This document shows, piece by piece, positions 61,673 through 64,000 of a DNA stretch of 64,000 nucleotides; position 1 is the stretch's first letter; the number at the start of each line of letters is the position of its first letter. The notes below the pieces were generated by a model, which was not told where the DNA came from, did not search any database, and saw nothing but the letters and a program-made list of their open reading frames with translations. This stretch comes from Nitrincola schmidtii (GTDB lineage Bacteria; Pseudomonadota; Gammaproteobacteria; Pseudomonadales; Balneatricaceae). Location of the stretch: NCBI RefSeq assembly GCF_008973715.1, contig NZ_WBOL01000007.1, positions 1 through 64,000 of the forward strand. Direction: 5' to 3'. Position numbers and translations under genes: made by a program.

Positions 61673-61721
61673 TGTAGTAAAACTACACTTTTAAGTGATT
61701 AGCCTATGTAGTCTGACTACA
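61673..61721 (+). promoter_or_regulatory. Two palindromic operators upstream of aceA
   Basis: TGTAGT-AAA-ACTACA (61673-61687) and TGTAGT-CTG-ACTACA (61707-61721) are exact palindromes 34 bases apart centre to centre, about three helical turns. As I recall, TGTAGT/ACTACA half-sites are those of RccR, an RpiR-family regulator of the glyoxylate shunt in Pseudomonas. The spacing here is three bases. Confidence 0.7.
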
Positions 61722-61881
61722 GCATTGCTGCTATGCACAAAAACAGCTTTGACTCTGATCTCAGTTACCTCCATCATGCATCTCAACAACGCAAACAAAG
61801 CAGTTAACAGCAAGCTTTTAAAAATGTCTGCGTTAAATACGTTACCACCTCCTTAACCGAAAATAGTGAGAAGGAAAAACC

Positions 61882-63477
61882 ATGTCTACTCTTAACAAAG
61901 ACATCGACGCTGTAGCCAAGTTGGCAAAAGAGTTTGGCCCTGCTTTTGAAGGCATCAACCCTGAATATGCAGCGCGCATGCGTGCACAGAACCGCTTCAA
62001 GACTGGTCTAGAAATCGCTCAGTACACCGCTGACATTATGCGTAAAGACATGGCTGAGTATGATGCTAACAGCGCTGACTACACACAATCTTTAGGTTGC
62101 TGGCACGGCTTTATCGGTCAGCAAAAACTGATCGCTATCAAAAAGCACTTCGGTACGACTAAAAAGCGTTACCTCTACCTTTCAGGTTGGATGATCGCAG
62201 CGCTTCGTTCACAGTTTGGTCCATTACCTGACCAATCAATGCATGAGAAAACTTCTGTGCCTGCGCTGATCGAAGAACTTTACACTTTCCTACGTCAAGC
62301 TGACGCTCGTGAAATGGGCGGTCTGTTCCGTCAGTTAGACGCGGCGCGTGCTGCGGGTGATAAAGCTGCAGAAGCTGCTGTACAAGCTAAAATCGACAAC
62401 TTCGAAACGCATGTTGTGCCAATCATTGCTGACATCGACGCTGGTTTCGGTAACGAAGAAGCAACTTACCTGCTAGCTAAGCGCATGATCGAAGCCGGTG
62501 CTTGTGCTATCCAGATCGAAAACCAAGTATCTGACGAGAAACAATGTGGTCACCAAGATGGTAAAGTTACCGTTCCTCACGCTGACTTCCTAGCGAAGAT
62601 CCGTGCCGTTCGTTACGCTTTCCTAGAGTTAGGCATCGATAACGGTGTTATCGTTGCACGTACTGACTCTTTAGGTGCTGGCCTGACTAAGCAGATCGCT
62701 GTCACGAATGAACCTGGTGACTTGGGTGACAAGTACAACAGCTTCCTAGACGGTGACTACATCAACAGCGCTGATGACATCGCTAACGGTGACGTCGTTG
62801 TTAAAGCGAACGGTAAGCTGCTTAAGCCTAAGCGTTTAGCGTCTGGTTTGTTCCAGTTCAAGAAAGATTCCGGTGTTGACCGTGTTGTTCTTGACTGTAT
62901 CACCTCTTTGCAAAACGGTGCTGACCTTCTTTGGATCGAAACTGAGAAGCCACACGTAGGTCAAATCGCTGAAATGGTTAACCGCATCCGTGAAGTGGTT
63001 CCAAATGCTAAGCTGGTTTACAACAACAGCCCATCATTCAACTGGACCCTGAACTTCCGTCAGCAAGTATTTGATGCCATGGCTGAAGCTGGTGCAGACG
63101 TTTCTAAGTACGATCGCGCTAACCTGATGTCTGTAGAGTACGATGAGACTGAATTGGCTATCGAAGCCGATAACCGTATCCGTACCTTCCAGGCTGATGC
63201 ATCTCGTGAAGCGGGTATCTTCCACCACTTGATCACACTGCCAACTTACCACACTGCTGCGCTGTCTACTGACAACCTGGCTAAAGAGTACTTTGGTGAT
63301 GCGGGCATGTTGGGCTACGTCGAAGGTGTTCAGCGTAAAGAGATCCGTCAAGGTATCGCTTGTGTGAAACACCAAAACATGGCGGGTTCAGACATGGGTG
63401 ATGATCACAAAGAATACTTCTCTGGTGATGCTGCACTGAAAGCGTCTGGTAAAGACAACACCATGAACCAGTTCTAA
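61882..63477 (+). CDS. aceA: Isocitrate lyase
   Basis: A 531-residue enzyme, the length of the Pseudomonas-type isocitrate lyase rather than the 434-residue E. coli form. The catalytic loop is seen as KQCGHQDGKVTVPH (about residues 214-227, Cys at 216), with Mg2+-binding Asp residues in IIADIDAGFGNEEATYLLAKRM and NNSPSFNW near residue 380. It splits isocitrate into glyoxylate and succinate. AAGGA precedes the ATG. Codon choice looks strongly biased (many GCT, GGT, AAC), as in highly expressed genes. Confidence 0.96.
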   Translation: MSTLNKDIDAVAKLAKEFGPAFEGINPEYAARMRAQNRFKTGLEIAQYTADIMRKDMAEYDANSADYTQSLGCWHGFIGQQKLIAIKKHFGTTKKRYLYLSGWMIAALRSQFGPLPDQSMHEKTSVPALIEELYTFLRQADAREMGGLFRQLDAARAAGDKAAEAAVQAKIDNFETHVVPIIADIDAGFGNEEATYLLAKRMIEAGACAIQIENQVSDEKQCGHQDGKVTVPHADFLAKIRAVRYAFLELGIDNGVIVARTDSLGAGLTKQIAVTNEPGDLGDKYNSFLDGDYINSADDIANGDVVVKANGKLLKPKRLASGLFQFKKDSGVDRVVLDCITSLQNGADLLWIETEKPHVGQIAEMVNRIREVVPNAKLVYNNSPSFNWTLNFRQQVFDAMAEAGADVSKYDRANLMSVEYDETELAIEADNRIRTFQADASREAGIFHHLITLPTYHTAALSTDNLAKEYFGDAGMLGYVEGVQRKEIRQGIACVKHQNMAGSDMGDDHKEYFSGDAALKASGKDNTMNQF

Positions 63478-63496
63478 TTTAAGAACCGTTTCATAG

Positions 63497-63525
63497 AAAA
63501 CCCTCGCTTTTTAGCGGGGGTTTTT
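63497..63525 (+). terminator. Terminator of aceA
   Basis: AACCCTCGCT (63499-63508) pairs with AGCGGGGGTT (63513-63522) with one T-G pair, loop TTTT, then TTT. Classic form. Confidence 0.85.
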
Positions 63526-63583
63526 GCTTTACAAACCACAGATCTTTACTACACTGAAGGTAGAGAAGCTCAATTGCATCTCA

Positions 63584-63660
63584 GACCGCAAAGCTCCAGC
63601 CCTCGGGCTTGGTTGCATGGTCAAGGGCCAGTCACCTTCGGGTCGCTGGCCTTTCTAATT
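63584..63660 (+). other. Structured intergenic segment with two adjacent hairpins
   Basis: First hairpin: GACC/GGTC, GCAA/TTGC and CCAGCC/GGCTTGG (bulged) nest around a CTCG loop (63584-63622). Second: GGCCAG/CTGGCC with ACC/GGT around a TTCG loop (63626-63651), then TTTCTAATTT. It lies beyond the aceA terminator. It could be a small RNA, a repeat element or an mRNA end; no promoter is clear. Confidence 0.3.
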
Positions 63661-63682
63661 TGTGCCTTCTTGAGTCTCAGTA

Positions 63683-64000
63683 TTAAGCAATCGGCATAGG
63701 ACTCTCTGCCTTCACTGATCGAATCACAAAGTTACTCTGGATATCCTTAACATGCGGAAGCGATTGTAGCTGTCTTAGCATATTCTCGTACCCTTGCAGA
63801 TCTTTAACACGTATCTCCAAACGATAATCCGCTGAACCTGACACTAAATAACAATTAATGACATTATTTAGTCCTTCAATTGCCGCTTCAAACTCATCAC
63901 TGGCCGTATCATTGTGATGACTCAGTTTTAAATCAACGAACACAGTCATGCCAAGACCCAGCAAAGTAGCATTCAGTTGCGCTTTATAGCCACAAATATA
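63683..64000 (-). CDS. Lrp/AsnC-family regulator, partial (C-terminal part)
   Basis: The frame runs off the window edge; 106 codons are visible. YKAQLNATLLGLGMTVFVDLKLS starts the RAM ligand-binding domain, and EAAIEGLNNVINCYLVSGSADYRLEIRVKDLQGYENML holds its Gly-rich turn (SGSADY). The N-terminal DNA-binding half lies outside. Lrp-family proteins sense amino acids; the target is unknown. The neighbour is aceA, with which it converges. Confidence 0.88.
   Translation of the reverse strand, partial: YICGYKAQLNATLLGLGMTVFVDLKLSHHNDTASDEFEAAIEGLNNVINCYLVSGSADYRLEIRVKDLQGYENMLRQLQSLPHVKDIQSNFVIRSVKAESPMPIA

Larger units (their letters stand above)
61350..61881 (+). other. Non-coding 532-base region upstream of aceA
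   Basis: No supported gene. It contains the roxA terminator (61393-61432), AT-rich sequence with a lone TGTAGT half-site at 61502-61507, two palindromic operators at 61673-61721 and an AAGGA ribosome binding site before aceA. The size suggests rich control of aceA. I cannot fix a -35/-10 pair. Confidence 0.6.

Overview
The window looks like chromosomal DNA from a marine-type gammaproteobacterium, of a Pseudomonas/Oceanospirillales-like lineage. The support is protein-level resemblance to Pseudomonas and Escherichia families, a moderate G+C content judged by eye, two phasins (polyhydroxyalkanoate granule proteins), a lysine 2-monooxygenase pair like Pseudomonas putida DavBA, and the block serS-crcB-rarA-lolA-ftsK / trxB-aat-bpt-infA / clpA-clpS / cspD-rluE-mnmA-hflD-purB-...-aceA, which follows the Pseudomonas order. 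I cannot name the genus. I see no mobile element, prophage, CRISPR array, rRNA or tRNA gene. Almost all of the sequence is ordinary, densely packed core genome.

Layout. 0.3-7 kb: universal stress protein, Na+/alanine symporter, small lipoprotein, two LysE/RhtB exporters, the ABC-F factor YbiT and a short-chain dehydrogenase. 6.7-9.2 kb: overlapping davA-davB (lysine to 5-aminovalerate). 9.4-11.9 kb, opposite strand: patatin-like hydrolase and a GntP-type permease. 12-14.3 kb: RhlE helicase, a YgjP-type metalloprotease frame and a small YjfB-like protein. 14.5-18.8 kb: cell-wall cluster with two L,D-transpeptidases, a MerR-HTH/receiver hybrid regulator, a PBP7-type endopeptidase and a coupled small protein. 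18.9-24.3 kb: tamB and tamA. 24.4-31.1 kb: prpE, metH and tpm. 31.2-37.4 kb: an EF-hand membrane protein of unknown role, an EamA transporter and an M16C peptidase. 37.6-41.8 kb: tandem phasins, MATE transporter, glycerophosphodiesterase and glpR. 41.8-49.3 kb, minus strand: ubiF-like gene, serS, crcB, rarA, lolA, ftsK. 49.4-61.3 kb: thioredoxin reductase, N-degron transferases with ClpSA, infA, and RNA-modification and purine genes. 61.4-64 kb: isocitrate lyase and an Lrp-family gene cut by the window edge.

How genes work together. aat and bpt add leucine to proteins, ClpS recognises such N-degrons and ClpA unfolds them, so a whole degradation route lies within 5 kb. TamA/TamB form an envelope transport module. 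LolA, two Ldt enzymes and PBP7 also serve the envelope. Carbon-storage and acetate themes recur: phasins, a possible hydroxybutyrate permease, propionyl-CoA synthetase and the glyoxylate shunt.

The most interesting observations are regulatory or concern start sites. Both phasin genes carry a matching promoter plus TGC-N3-GCA operator, like PhaR sites. Two TGTAGT-N3-ACTACA palindromes lie upstream of aceA. tamA and rluE both appear to need an AUU start codon. A strong terminator lies inside the 5' part of the ygjP frame. I found no convincing new defence or mobile system.
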